From an uncultured Lachnospiraceae bacterium (lineage in GTDB: Bacteria; Bacillota; Clostridia; Lachnospirales; Lachnospiraceae), in contig CAJTJY010000015.1 in assembly GCA_910576975.1 (NCBI GenBank), positions 1-64,000 on the forward strand: 64,000 nt of DNA. The letters run 5' to 3'. Under the pieces are notes generated by a model. That model saw only the letters and a list, made by a program, of their open reading frames with translations, made no database searches and was not told the origin of the DNA. How positions within the stretch are numbered: position 1 is the stretch's first letter; every line of letters starts with the position of its first letter. Positions 47,701-57,128 of this stretch are shown piece after piece. Position numbers and translations under genes: made by a program.

Positions 47701-50700
47701 AGATGCAGGGCAGAAAGAGACAAAGTCGGTGGAGGTGGAAGCTTCTGCCGAAAGCGGGACTGTGGAGGCGCCCGTTTTAAAGACCATGGAGGGTTGGACC
47801 CCTCTGGGCTGGAATGCTGCAAAAGACCAATATACAGGGGAGATTGCGCCAGGGGAAGAGATTACGCTGACAGAGGACAAAGATTATTATGGCACATACC
47901 AGAAGACCGTGAATTTGTCTTATGTGGCAAATGGCGCACAATCTATCCCAGAAGTGGAAAGCGGGCAATGTCATGCTAACGTACATGGAGAAATTACTAT
48001 CAGTCCAGTGAAGTTTACGATTGCTCCGCCAGCGGTGCGCTTGGGTTATGCTTTTGCAGGATGGAATGCCAAAGCGGATGGCACTGGAAAGACCTACAAA
48101 GAGGGAGATGTTTTGGAGACTGAAACAGATGTCACCTTGTATGCAATTTTTAAGAAGCCGCTGCATGCGAGATTTTATTCTGGAAGCGCAGGACAAAATG
48201 AGACGCTAGTAGTGGAGATTCCAGAGGATGCGGTCAGTGGAACTATCGAGGCGCCGTCGTTGAAAGAGCTGCAATTGGTCAGCGAGGGAGAAAAATCAGA
48301 AGGATTAAAACAAGCCGCAGCTTTGGAAGCGTCAGATTCTGGAACGTCGCAAAATTGGAAGCCGCTGGGCTGGAGTGTAGATCCGCAGGGTTATAACGCA
48401 GAGATTCAGCCAGGGGAAGAGATTACGCTGACGGATGATGGCAGTTATTATGGCGTATACGGAAAAGATGTCAAGGTGACGTATGAAGCAATAGGCGTGG
48501 AGGGATTTCCCTATAGTCAGTCAGGAACGTGCTTCGGCAATGTTCACCAGGAATTTACAAAATCTCTTGCAGAATTTGTCATAGAACCAGGGCCAGAGCG
48601 TTTCGGCAGTGCCTTTGTAGGCTGGAATACCAGGGTAGACGGCACAGGAGAGAGTTATCAGGAAGGAGAGATTCTTCGGACAGAAGAGGATCTCACGCTG
48701 TATGCTGTCTACCAGAAGACCCTGACGGCGGATTTCTACTCTGGAAGCGCTGGGCGAAAGGAGACCAAGGCAGTCTCCTTAAGCGGAATCGAGACCAGCG
48801 GCATGGTGACAGCTCCAGAACTTGCGCAAATGGAGGGATGGGATCCGGTGGGCTGGACCATGGAGCAAGATAGCTATGGTGGGGAAATTCAGCAAGAACA
48901 AGAGATTTCCCTGACACAAGACATGGCTTATTATGGCGTTTATGAGAAAAGGGTGACCCTGTCCTATGAGGGGCAAGGGAAGGGCGAGACACTTTCTGGT
49001 CACGCCAATGTCCATGAAGAGGTTACATACGACTGGCCAGTATTTACCCTTGCGCCTGCGCCAGAACGTCAAGGCTATCGTTTTGCTGGATGGAATGAGA
49101 AAGAGGATGGAACAGGGAAGTCTTATCCTGCGGATAGCAGGCAGGCTTTTGAGCAAGACATGATCCTTTATGCTGCTTGGACTGCGGCTGACGATACGCC
49201 CTACCTGGTGGAGCATTACAAGCAGGATGCAGAAGGGGATGGCTACATACTGGAAGAAGCAGACACAGAGGAGCTTGTAGGGACCACGGATTCTGTAACG
49301 ATTGCCAACCCAAAGAAGTATGCTGGGTTCACGGAAAACGTCCGCCATGAGCAAAGATGCGGCACTGGTAAGATTGAGGCCGACGGAAGCCTGGTATTAA
49401 GACTGTTTTACGACCGTGACATTTACCAAGTGAGCTTTGACTTGAACGGTGGGATGGGAAAGGAGCCAAAGAGACAAACGGTGCGCTATGGCTGTCCCAT
49501 TGAGGAAGTGGAAGAGCCCGTGAAGAAAGGGTACAGCTTCAAAGGCTGGTATCTAGACAGCGCTGGAACCCCGGAGTGCCAGTGGGACTTTGGGGGGAAC
49601 GTGGAGGAGAATACATCATCTTTGGATGTGACGCTGTATGCCAAATGGGTGGACGACATTGCGCCCGAGCTGGGTAAGGCGACATTTCGCAAGGGGCACA
49701 CGGATCTGGCGAGCTGGATTATCGGACAGAAAGGGCTTGCTGTTACCGTCCCAATCATAGAAGAGGGCAGCGGCGCGGAACGGGCGGTATATGCTCTGAT
49801 GCCAGAAAGGGAAGAAGCGAAATCAAAGTCTGCACAGGCGCTGCACAATATCAATGCTAAGGCGTATGGGAGCATTAGCCTGCCTCTGGGCCTGGTTGCC
49901 ACTGGCGGCGGAAAAACCGCGAAAGCAAAGATCCGGGAACGGGACGGGAAAACCGTGGCAGAATTTACGATAGACGAGAATTTTAAAGGAACTATTGCTA
50001 TGACTTGCACGGACAAGGCAGGAAACGTTTCAGCAAGGAAAGTGTTGACATCCAAGGGACAGGGCGTGATCGTGGAGGACAATGCGCCACGGATCCGCTT
50101 CACTGCCAAAGGGAAAGCGCAGGCAGGAGCAAGCGCAGTCATAGAGGTTAACGTAGAAGACGAGACAGGGGAGAACATCTCTGGCGGAATCGCTGGGATT
50201 ACTTACCGCATAGACAATGAAAAGGAGAGGGAAGTTAAAGAAAAAGCATTTTCCAAGGAAATCGTGGAATCTTACCGCTTTACTATCGAGGTAACAGGAG
50301 CGGGAATCCACACGCTTTCTGTAGAAGCAAAGGACAATGCCGGGAACTGGAACGGTCATAAGATGACGTTTGCGATTCCACAACAGGCCCAGGAGCCGCT
50401 GCCAGCGGAACCTCAAACCCCGGGCCCAGAGCCAAAGACTGGTGATGGCGCTCACGTGGAAATCTATGCCACGGTCTCCATGATTGCCGGGTTTACTTAT
50501 CTATTGATGTACTTCACCACGAAAGAGCATGGCATGACGAAACAGAAGAAAGAAGAGTTGGTGTCGAGACTGCTGTGCTGGGCAAAAGGAAAGGGAGGCA
50601 TCAAGCGTATGCTTGCCCTTGCGGCAATTTTCCTGCTGCTTGCATATTACCACGGCATTGGAAAAAAGGGGTCTGCGGAGTGGAGGAAAGCCTGTGAAAG

Positions 50701-50704
50701 GTAA
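44747..50704 (+). CDS. giant secreted repeat protein, probable sortase B substrate
   Basis: A 1,985-residue protein. A long signal peptide (about 1-51, basic start, ending near LALAAEKKE) is followed by a Glu/Ser/Gly/Pro-rich stretch (about 125-235), a right-handed beta-helix-like region (about 340-650: repeated IESCSA, GGAIS, GGGIYA) and four or five InlB/Listeria-Bacteroides-type repeats (about 745-1480) built from VEAPxLKxMEGWTPLGW and YxFAGWNxKADGTGxTY units. A MucBP-like domain (about 1485-1560), one further FDLNGG...FKGWY repeat, an Ig-like tail with KDNAGNW, and PEPKTGD (near 1895) follow. PKTG is a class-B/clostridial-type sorting motif, but after its membrane span about 60 residues with a second span follow, unusual for a sorted protein. 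A sortase gene overlaps its end. Likely an adhesin. Confidence 0.75.
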   Translation: MTKEKHVSRNKHRQSRRHPTSIRLIAGLLCICLSVMSLPGGTSSFLALAAEKKEVVTFPALPEEIRMQTAKPGTELEELELPDTLMAVCRFAGENYQGVKQLAQELSAQVRPKQDAVFVKSGNALSQENAESVERDMGASGGEASAIEQQGDEVQEAYGNGVSFPEETASGEEDSENSKEPDHSGEEAGDLEETASGEGESGNPDQEAPSEGEAELPAEPDQPQQEPGAGMERQQTELVTIEGITWSSQPEYDSETEGIYLFTPVLPESYRLAEGGRLPEITVEVVRSEKREARDGDDQGQESKKSAGEAKELEIEQSPVFAEPSMPGCGVISEDTTWKEGGVLENGELIVNPGVTLTIKGALTIQGSVTIKGGGTILRNGDSAGFYVGQDACLTMANITVDGNSYPASCSMIQVAKGEVNLEEGCRIQDCIYYSGRGGAISCQDDAIVTLNGAVIESCSAESGGAISITGSRCSLTLNGGAIESCSASTGGGIYANVPGMDNEINLNNARIENCSALGTGGGIYATLADVTIRGGTYKNNRTTGRLDWIEDIVGGGFVFICQAVLTIHSGNFIDNTTVTKGGCVHHCGHKNTTTNIYGGYFKGNTSSNEKYKGSGGVYNSTAVIANTDMTLSGNMQFCGDGDAQSGMDGVYLDSKEQIFRRIKISNTLSYPITLYLKASEGFVIAEGTNSYRLLHERDMKKINFVDSGDSGKKWYAVLDETNNQVYISETDPGYGYYLYYISNGADGTVVDDNRYEIGDTVQIKSADELKRDGFTFVEWNTEPDGTGAGYQPGDNLEIQGDTDLYAIFRDNAKKTLKANFYSGGAGQKETQTIETEAASSSGTVDAPELKTMEGWTPLGWNAAKDQYTGEIAPGEEITLTEDKDYYGIYQKPVRLIYEAKDAQSVPEALTRQCSANVHQEVSISMAQFTVADGAERPGYEFAGWNTKADGSGRTYKAGEALQAETDVTLYAMFQKTLHANFYSGDAGQKETKSVEVEASAESGTVEAPVLKTMEGWTPLGWNAAKDQYTGEIAPGEEITLTEDKDYYGTYQKTVNLSYVANGAQSIPEVESGQCHANVHGEITISPVKFTIAPPAVRLGYAFAGWNAKADGTGKTYKEGDVLETETDVTLYAIFKKPLHARFYSGSAGQNETLVVEIPEDAVSGTIEAPSLKELQLVSEGEKSEGLKQAAALEASDSGTSQNWKPLGWSVDPQGYNAEIQPGEEITLTDDGSYYGVYGKDVKVTYEAIGVEGFPYSQSGTCFGNVHQEFTKSLAEFVIEPGPERFGSAFVGWNTRVDGTGESYQEGEILRTEEDLTLYAVYQKTLTADFYSGSAGRKETKAVSLSGIETSGMVTAPELAQMEGWDPVGWTMEQDSYGGEIQQEQEISLTQDMAYYGVYEKRVTLSYEGQGKGETLSGHANVHEEVTYDWPVFTLAPAPERQGYRFAGWNEKEDGTGKSYPADSRQAFEQDMILYAAWTAADDTPYLVEHYKQDAEGDGYILEEADTEELVGTTDSVTIANPKKYAGFTENVRHEQRCGTGKIEADGSLVLRLFYDRDIYQVSFDLNGGMGKEPKRQTVRYGCPIEEVEEPVKKGYSFKGWYLDSAGTPECQWDFGGNVEENTSSLDVTLYAKWVDDIAPELGKATFRKGHTDLASWIIGQKGLAVTVPIIEEGSGAERAVYALMPEREEAKSKSAQALHNINAKAYGSISLPLGLVATGGGKTAKAKIRERDGKTVAEFTIDENFKGTIAMTCTDKAGNVSARKVLTSKGQGVIVEDNAPRIRFTAKGKAQAGASAVIEVNVEDETGENISGGIAGITYRIDNEKEREVKEKAFSKEIVESYRFTIEVTGAGIHTLSVEAKDNAGNWNGHKMTFAIPQQAQEPLPAEPQTPGPEPKTGDGAHVEIYATVSMIAGFTYLLMYFTTKEHGMTKQKKEELVSRLLCWAKGKGGIKRMLALAAIFLLLAYYHGIGKKGSAEWRKACER

Positions 50705-51473
50705 GCAAAAATATAAGCTGATTCGGGGGACCCTGCTGCTTATCATGGTGGTATGCCTGATTCCTGTGATTCAGGCATACTTCCAGTCCATAAGGCATCA
50801 AAAGCAACAGAAACAAATAAGGATGCATTTGGAGGAAGTCAGAACGGAAGAACCAGAAATACAGACAGGTATCGATACAGGAGGACACAGGGAGATTTTG
50901 GACAAATATAAGAGTGTTTACAATGAAAATCAGGACTTGGCAGGCTGGCTGACGATTGAGGGGACTGCTATTGATTATCCGGTGATGCAGTGTGAAGATG
51001 ATGAATTTTACCTCTCCCATAATTTTTATCGGGAAACAGATAAATATGGCTGTCTATATGTGAAAAATATAGCCGATCTTGATAGTCCAGGGACAAATTT
51101 TATTATTTATGGGCACAATATGAAAGACGGTTCTATGTTTGGGGAACTGGAGCGATATCGGAATCATGATTTCTACCGAGAACATGCCCATATTTCTTTT
51201 GACACCCTTTACGAGGAAAGAACGTATGAAGTAATGGCTGTTTTTCCATTTCGGCTATATGAAGAAGATCAGCCTTTTCAATATTATAAGTTTTATCGTG
51301 CCAACACCGAAGCAGAATTTATCGATTTTTATGAGAATGTCTGTAAGCTTGCACTCTATGATACCGGAGTGACCGCCAGTTTTGGAGATACGTTCCTTAC
51401 GCTGTCCACCTGTGCCGGCGATGGAGCAGACCAAAGGTTTGTGGTAGTTGCAAAAAGAGTTGATTTATTATAA
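50694..51473 (+). CDS. srtB: class B sortase
   Basis: A 259-residue transpeptidase with an N-terminal span (about 12-32) and the sortase B core (about 75-259): DYPVMQCEDDEFYLSHNF, His141 in YGHNM, Cys240 in LSTCAG, Arg248 in DQRFVVVAKR. It links proteins bearing a sorting motif to peptidoglycan. The start is GTG 50694 after GGAGG, overlapping the giant protein gene by 11 bases, so the pair is almost certainly one operon and the giant protein its main substrate. A longer frame from 50613 lacks a ribosome binding site. Confidence 0.93.
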   Translation: MKGKQKYKLIRGTLLLIMVVCLIPVIQAYFQSIRHQKQQKQIRMHLEEVRTEEPEIQTGIDTGGHREILDKYKSVYNENQDLAGWLTIEGTAIDYPVMQCEDDEFYLSHNFYRETDKYGCLYVKNIADLDSPGTNFIIYGHNMKDGSMFGELERYRNHDFYREHAHISFDTLYEERTYEVMAVFPFRLYEEDQPFQYYKFYRANTEAEFIDFYENVCKLALYDTGVTASFGDTFLTLSTCAGDGADQRFVVVAKRVDLL

Positions 51474-51498
51474 AACAAATGCCGAACATAAGATATAG

Positions 51499-51527
51499 AT
51501 GACGAAAAGAGGAAAAAGTATTATAAT
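51499..51527 (+). promoter_or_regulatory. sigma-A-like promoter of chemoreceptor gene
   Basis: ATGACG (51499-51504) and TATAAT (51522-51527), 17 bases apart, 60 bases before the gene. I saw no sigma-28 motif here. Confidence 0.5.
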
Positions 51528-51589
51528 AGTATCGATGCGGCGTTGATGTAGAATGGATGAATCATAGTTACATTAGGAGGAAAAGAAAA

Positions 51590-53326
51590 ATGATGTTTTT
51601 TAAGAATCTGAGCATTAGGCATAAAATAATAATTCCAGTTGCACTTTTGGGCTGCCTGATGATCGTTTTGGGAATTGTAAGTTACCAAAGTGCAAACCAG
51701 CTTATGAGAGCTAGTGATGAGATCACTGGGAATTATGTAAAAAGTATCGAAAGGCTGGATGATACAGCAATCGCTTATCAGACACTGCGGCGCGTGGCAT
51801 TCGCGCATATCGTGGAAGCTGATGCCGATGACAAACAGGCGCTGGTGGAAGAAGCAGATTCTTTGAAGGCAGAGATAAGCGGGTTGTGCGATGAATATGA
51901 GAAAGGGATTGATTCTGAGGAAGAGAAAAAGAACTTTGTAAAACTTGAGGAACAATATGCAAATTATTTAGTGATATACGATAGAATCCTTGAATACAGC
52001 ACAAACCATCAGAATGAAGAGGCCTCTGCGCTTGCAAATAATGATTTAAGAGAGGCAGGCGTTGCATTGACGGCAGAGTTGGATGCCATGGTTGATGCAA
52101 ATAGGAGCGATATGGAAAAAGCAGTGGCATATCAGAGGGATACATATCAAAAAGTGACGAGAGTAACGGTTATCTTGCTTGTTCTGGGGATTGTTTTGTT
52201 TCTTTTTGTAGTGCGTATCTGTTGGAAGTGGGTGTGCAAGCGTTTGATTAATATTAATATTCAGCTTCGTGATGTGATTGCGGCCATTGAGTCAGGAAAG
52301 GGAGACCTGACAAAGCGCGTCCAATGCTTCTGCACGGATGAGATTGGCACGCTTGCAGCGGGGATCAATACCTTTATTGAGACATTGCAGGGAATTATGG
52401 GACAGATCAATAACAGCTCCGGACAGCTTGGCTCGATTGTAAATCTGGTATCAGGCAAAGTATCGACTGCAAACGATAATTCTACGGATATTTCAGCTGT
52501 GATGGAAGAATTATCTGCATCCATGGAAACGATTTCGGCTAATATTATGGACATTAAGGACCATGTGGGAGTTGTCGACGATAATATTGTGGAATTGTCA
52601 GATGCTTCACAGGGATTATATGATTACGCAGGAGAAATGAGTAAGCGTGCAGAGGATTTGGAATATAATGCGGTTGAAAACAAGAAAAATACCAGCGACA
52701 TAATCAATGGCATCATAGAAAAGTTAAAGAGCGCCATTGAGAGCAGTAAGAGCGTTGACCGGGTCAATGACTTGACAGATGAAATATTAAGCATTTCTAG
52801 TCAGACAAACCTGTTGTCGCTCAATGCCTCTATAGAAGCAGCCCGGGCGGGCGAGGCAGGACGGGGATTTGCCGTGGTGGCAGGTGAAATCAGCCAGCTT
52901 GCAAGTTCTAGCAGGGAGGCGGCAAATAATATTCAGACCATCAATAATATGGTGATCGAAGCAGTGAATGATTTGATTGGAAGCGCAGATTCTATTGTAA
53001 AATACATCAATGACAATATTCTTCCTGATTATGAGGGATTTGTAAGCGCAGGGAAACAATATAATCAGGATGCAATGCATGTTAATGAGATTGTTACCCG
53101 GTTTAATGATATGTCTGTCAACCTGAAACAGTTGATGAAAGATATTACAGAATCAATCAATGATATCAATAGCGCGGTGGGAGAGAGTGCAAAGGGTGCT
53201 ACGAATGTAGCGATGAACACTACAAGCCTGGTGAAAGATATCAGTGAGATTGCAGAGGCCATGGACCAAAACCGTGAGGTTGCGGGAACATTGACGGATG
53301 AGGCAGACCGTTTTATTAACTTATAG
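51590..53326 (+). CDS. methyl-accepting chemotaxis protein
   Basis: A 578-residue receptor: span 1 (about 10-32), a four-helix-bundle sensor domain (about 33-185), span 2 (about 190-212), HAMP (about 213-268) and a signalling domain whose tip reads [20 protein letters not shown] followed by [15 protein letters not shown]. It feeds CheA/CheW and links to the flagellar genes at the window's end. The sensor helices resemble the 4HB_MCP type; the ligand is unknown. The ATG at 51590 follows AGGAGG; an earlier in-frame ATG at 51557 has no site. Confidence 0.92.
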   Translation: MMFFKNLSIRHKIIIPVALLGCLMIVLGIVSYQSANQLMRASDEITGNYVKSIERLDDTAIAYQTLRRVAFAHIVEADADDKQALVEEADSLKAEISGLCDEYEKGIDSEEEKKNFVKLEEQYANYLVIYDRILEYSTNHQNEEASALANNDLREAGVALTAELDAMVDANRSDMEKAVAYQRDTYQKVTRVTVILLVLGIVLFLFVVRICWKWVCKRLININIQLRDVIAAIESGKGDLTKRVQCFCTDEIGTLAAGINTFIETLQGIMGQINNSSGQLGSIVNLVSGKVSTANDNSTDISAVMEELSASMETISANIMDIKDHVGVVDDNIVELSDASQGLYDYAGEMSKRAEDLEYNAVENKKNTSDIINGIIEKLKSAIESSKSVDRVNDLTDEILSISSQTNLLSLNASIEAARAGEAGRGFAVVAGEISQLASSSREAANNIQTINNMVIEAVNDLIGSADSIVKYINDNILPDYEGFVSAGKQYNQDAMHVNEIVTRFNDMSVNLKQLMKDITESINDINSAVGESAKGATNVAMNTTSLVKDISEIAEAMDQNREVAGTLTDEADRFINL

Positions 53327-53434
53327 ACGCATATTTTATGATAATGGAAATCTTTGCAGGTTTTCCGTTATGACAGAGACATTGGATGTATCAGCGGATT
53401 CACCCGCCTTGCATAATAAAAGGAGGAATACAAT

Positions 53435-55438
53435 ATGTGCACAAAATGTAACAAGGAAAAATATTATATCACGACTGCAATCGCCTACACATCTGGGAAG
53501 CCGCATATCGGCAACACTTATGAGATCGTGTTGGCGGACAGCATTGCAAGGTTTAAGCGACAGGAAGGTTATGACGTGTATTTTCAGACCGGAACGGACG
53601 AGCATGGACAGAAGATTCAGGAAAAAGCAGAGAAAACAGGAATCAGTCCCCAAGAATATGTGGATCAAGTTGCCAGCCAGGTAAAAAGCATCTGGGATAT
53701 GATGAATTCTTCTTATGACAGTTTTGTCCGTACTACAGATAAAGATCATGAGGAGCAAGTGGCAAAAATCTTTCAGAAATTATACGAACAGGGAGACATT
53801 TACAAAGGAGCTTACGAGGGAATGTATTGCACGCCCTGTGAATCTTTCTGGACAGAGTCTCAACTGGCGGATGGGAAATGTCCCGACTGCGGGCGAGAGG
53901 TAAAGCCTGCAAAAGAAGAAGCATATTTTTTCAAAATGAGCAAATATGCAGACCGGTTGATTGAATATATCAACAGCCATCCAGAATTTATCCAGCCAGT
54001 ATCACGGAAAAACGAAATGATGAATAATTTCTTGTTACCAGGATTACAAGATCTTTGTGTTTCCAGAACATCTTTTCACTGGGGAATTCCCGTGAATTTT
54101 GATCCCAAACATGTCGTGTATGTATGGCTCGACGCCTTGACCAACTATATCACCAAGATTGGCTATGATGCCGACGGAGCTTCCACAGAGCTGTTTTGCA
54201 AGAACTGGCCGGCGGATCTGCATTTGATTGGCAAAGACATTATACGTTTCCATACGATTTACTGGCCGATTTTTTTGATGGCCTTGAACCTGCCGCTGCC
54301 GAAGCAGGTGTTTGGACATCCGTGGCTTTTGCAGGGCGGAGAGAAAATGAGCAAATCTAAGGGAAACGTGATTTATGCGGACGACATGGTGAAATTATTC
54401 GGCGTGGACGCTACCCGGTATTTCGTGCTTCATGAAATGCCATTTGACAATGACGGCATTATCACCTGGGAACTGGTGGTGGAGCGTTTGAACTCTGATC
54501 TTGCCAATATTTTGGGGAATCTGGTGAACCGTACCATTTCCATGTGCAACAAATATTTTGGCGGAGTCGTGAAAAAGACTGGGGCGCAGGAAGCAGTGGA
54601 TCAGGAATTAAAATCCTTGGCAAAAGCAACAAAGGACAAGGTTCAAAAGAAAATGGACGAGCTTCGGGTAGCAGACGCCATCTCAGAAGTATTTACCCTG
54701 TTGCGCCGCAGTAACAAATATATTGATGAGACAGAGCCTTGGGTACTGGCGAAAGAGGAAGACAAAAAGGACAGGCTCAGCGAGGTATTATATAATCTAA
54801 CAGAATCTATTACCATTGCGGCATCCTTGCTTTATAGTTTTTTGCCAAAAACAGCGGAAAAAATTGTAGCGCAGCTCAATACCTCGATCCGGGATTTCCA
54901 AAAGCTGGATCAGTTTGGGCTGTATGAAAGTGGAACGAAGGTGACGGAACAGCCGGAAATCCTGTTCGCCCGTCTGGATGCAAAAGAAATTATGAAAGAG
55001 GTAGAAATTATCCGCCAGGCACAGAAAGCTGAGTTCGAAGCAGAACAGCGTGCCATGGGGGAGGCGCCGGAAGAGGTCAGTGCAGAGAATGTGATTGACA
55101 TTCCAGCAAAAGAAGAGATTTCGTATGATGACTTTATGAAGATGCAATTCCAAGTGGGAGAGATTATCTCTTGCGAGGCGGTAGCTAAGTCGAAAAAGCT
55201 GCTCTGTTCGCAGGTTCGTATTGGCAGTCAGGTCAAGCAGATTGTTTCTGGCATCCGTAAGTATTATACGCCAGAGGAAATGGTTGGAAAAAAGGTCATG
55301 GTACTTGTCAACTTAAAGCCTGCCAAACTTGCGGACGTGCTCTCAGAGGGAATGCTTCTTTGTGCAGAAGATGAGAATGGTACCCTGGCGCTGATGACGC
55401 CAGAAAAGCAAATGCCTTCGGGAGCAGAGATCTGTTAG
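53435..55438 (+). CDS. metG: methionyl-tRNA synthetase
   Basis: A 667-residue class I synthetase: KPHIGNTYE (HIGH motif), zinc-binding CTPCESFW and CPDCGREV, GEKMSKSKGNV (KMSKS), the anticodon-binding helical domain and a C-terminal OB-fold tRNA-binding domain (about 560-667, MQFQVGEIISCEAVAKSKK) as in dimeric MetRS. It charges initiator and elongator tRNA-Met. Odd: the N-terminus MCTKCNKEKYY adds a small CxxC extension not needed for the core fold. The start follows AAAGGAGG. Confidence 0.96.
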   Translation: MCTKCNKEKYYITTAIAYTSGKPHIGNTYEIVLADSIARFKRQEGYDVYFQTGTDEHGQKIQEKAEKTGISPQEYVDQVASQVKSIWDMMNSSYDSFVRTTDKDHEEQVAKIFQKLYEQGDIYKGAYEGMYCTPCESFWTESQLADGKCPDCGREVKPAKEEAYFFKMSKYADRLIEYINSHPEFIQPVSRKNEMMNNFLLPGLQDLCVSRTSFHWGIPVNFDPKHVVYVWLDALTNYITKIGYDADGASTELFCKNWPADLHLIGKDIIRFHTIYWPIFLMALNLPLPKQVFGHPWLLQGGEKMSKSKGNVIYADDMVKLFGVDATRYFVLHEMPFDNDGIITWELVVERLNSDLANILGNLVNRTISMCNKYFGGVVKKTGAQEAVDQELKSLAKATKDKVQKKMDELRVADAISEVFTLLRRSNKYIDETEPWVLAKEEDKKDRLSEVLYNLTESITIAASLLYSFLPKTAEKIVAQLNTSIRDFQKLDQFGLYESGTKVTEQPEILFARLDAKEIMKEVEIIRQAQKAEFEAEQRAMGEAPEEVSAENVIDIPAKEEISYDDFMKMQFQVGEIISCEAVAKSKKLLCSQVRIGSQVKQIVSGIRKYYTPEEMVGKKVMVLVNLKPAKLADVLSEGMLLCAEDENGTLALMTPEKQMPSGAEIC

Positions 55439-55453
55439 GGAGGATATGGACAA

Positions 55454-56230
55454 ATGATATTTGAAAGTCATGCCCATTATGATGATCAGCAGTTTGACTC
55501 AGATCGGGGAGAACTGCTCTCCTCGATGGAGCAGCACGGAGTCGGCAGGATCGTCAATGTCGGATCCGACTTTGCAGCCTGCAAGCGCACATTGGAATTG
55601 ACCCGGCAATATCCATTTCTCTATGGAGCGGTGGGGATCCATCCCAGCGATATTGAGGATCTTAACGAGGATGTATATGACTGGCTCAAAGAGACGGCGG
55701 CAGATTCTAAGATAGCGGCAATCGGGGAGATCGGGCTCGATTATTATTGGGAAAAAGATCCCAAAGTACAAAGCAAGCAGCGGTATTGGTTCTGTAGGCA
55801 GATGGAGTTGGCAAGAGAAGCGTCTCTTCCAGTGATCATTCATTCTAGAGATGCTGCAGAAGACACCTTGAAATTAGTTCAGGGCATCCATGGGGAAGAT
55901 ATTCCGGGCGTCGTGCATTGTTTTTCCTATTCTCCAGAACTGGCGCAAGAATATGTAAAAATGGGTTATTATATTGGAATCGGCGGCGTGGTGACATTTA
56001 AAAATGCTAAAAAGCTCAAAGAAACTGCAATGCAAGTTCCGCTGGAAAGAATCTTATTGGAGACGGATTGTCCATATCTCTCCCCAGAACCTAACCGGGG
56101 AAAGCGTAATTCATCCTTGAACCTGCCATATGTGGTTAAGGAGATCGCAGCTTTAAGAGGAATTTCTGAGGAGGAAGTGCGAAATGCCACTTGTGAAAAT
56201 GCATTTCGGCTGTTTTCCAAGGTAAAGTAG
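55454..56230 (+). CDS. TatD family metal-dependent DNase
   Basis: A 258-residue TIM-barrel hydrolase: HAHYDDQQF (first metal ligands), GEIGLDYYW, PVIIHSRDA, VVHCFS and LLETDCPYLSPEP. TatD-type enzymes have 3'-5' exonuclease and AP-endonuclease-like activity. Placed metG-tatD-rsmA as in many Firmicutes. The start follows GGGAGG. Confidence 0.93.
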   Translation: MIFESHAHYDDQQFDSDRGELLSSMEQHGVGRIVNVGSDFAACKRTLELTRQYPFLYGAVGIHPSDIEDLNEDVYDWLKETAADSKIAAIGEIGLDYYWEKDPKVQSKQRYWFCRQMELAREASLPVIIHSRDAAEDTLKLVQGIHGEDIPGVVHCFSYSPELAQEYVKMGYYIGIGGVVTFKNAKKLKETAMQVPLERILLETDCPYLSPEPNRGKRNSSLNLPYVVKEIAALRGISEEEVRNATCENAFRLFSKVK

Positions 56231-56254
56231 GAGCAAGCTTAAGAAGGAGGCAAC

Positions 56255-57112
56255 ATGGCAACATTGGGAATTCCCCAAAATACCATAGCGGTATTGCAGA
56301 AATATAACTTTAACTTTCAGAAAAAATTTGGTCAAAACTTCTTAATTGACACCAGAGTGCTGGATAAAATTGTTCAGGCGTCAGAGATTACAAAAGACGA
56401 TTATGTGTTGGAGATAGGCCCTGGCATCGGTACTATGACGCAGTATCTATGCGAACATGCCAGGCAGGTGGCGGCGGTAGAGATCGACAAGAATCTGATT
56501 CCCATTCTTGCTGACACGCTCAGTGAATATCAGAATGTAGAAGTGATTCAGGAAGATATTTTAAAGGTGGATCTTAACTGTCTCGCTCAAGAGAAAAATC
56601 ATGGAAACCCCATTAAAGTGGTGGCAAATTTGCCGTATTATATTACAACGCCGATTATTATGGGATTGTTTGAAAGTCATGTGCCAATACAAAGCATTAC
56701 GGTCATGGTGCAAAGAGAAGTGGCAGACCGCATACAAGCATGTCCTGGAACGAAAGATTACGGGGCGTTGTCTCTTGCCGTGCAGTATTATGCAAAACCG
56801 GAAATTGTGGCAAACGTTCCGCCTAACTGCTTCATGCCCCGCCCCGCTGTGGGAAGCGCAGTAATCAGGCTTGTCAGATACAAGGAACGTCCGGTACAAG
56901 TTTTAGACGAAAGAAAGATGTTTGCCATAATACGAGCCTCCTTTAACCAGCGCAGGAAAACTTTAGTCAACGGATTAAATAATGCAGCGCAACTTCCATA
57001 TTCCAAAGACCAGATAACAGAAGCATTGGAGGAGATGGGGCTGCCTGTCAATGTGCGCGGGGAGGCTTTGACCTTAGAACAGTTTGCAAAGCTGAGCAAT
57101 CTTTTGCAGTAA
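56255..57112 (+). CDS. rsmA: 16S rRNA A1518/A1519 dimethyltransferase
   Basis: A 285-residue KsgA/RsmA enzyme: KKFGQNFLID, SAM motif LEIGPGIGTMTQYL, catalytic NLPYYITTPI, and FNQRRKTLVNGL. It dimethylates two adenines in helix 45 late in 30S assembly. The start follows AAGGAGG. It converges with the next gene with 16 bases between the stops and no visible terminator. Confidence 0.96.
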   Translation: MATLGIPQNTIAVLQKYNFNFQKKFGQNFLIDTRVLDKIVQASEITKDDYVLEIGPGIGTMTQYLCEHARQVAAVEIDKNLIPILADTLSEYQNVEVIQEDILKVDLNCLAQEKNHGNPIKVVANLPYYITTPIIMGLFESHVPIQSITVMVQREVADRIQACPGTKDYGALSLAVQYYAKPEIVANVPPNCFMPRPAVGSAVIRLVRYKERPVQVLDERKMFAIIRASFNQRRKTLVNGLNNAAQLPYSKDQITEALEEMGLPVNVRGEALTLEQFAKLSNLLQ

Positions 57113-57128
57113 AGCAGGAATTTCAAAA

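Noticed and set aside
46045..49320. Several long minus-strand ORFs in the giant protein gene
   Set aside because: They are periodic shadows of the repeats and lack ribosome binding sites.
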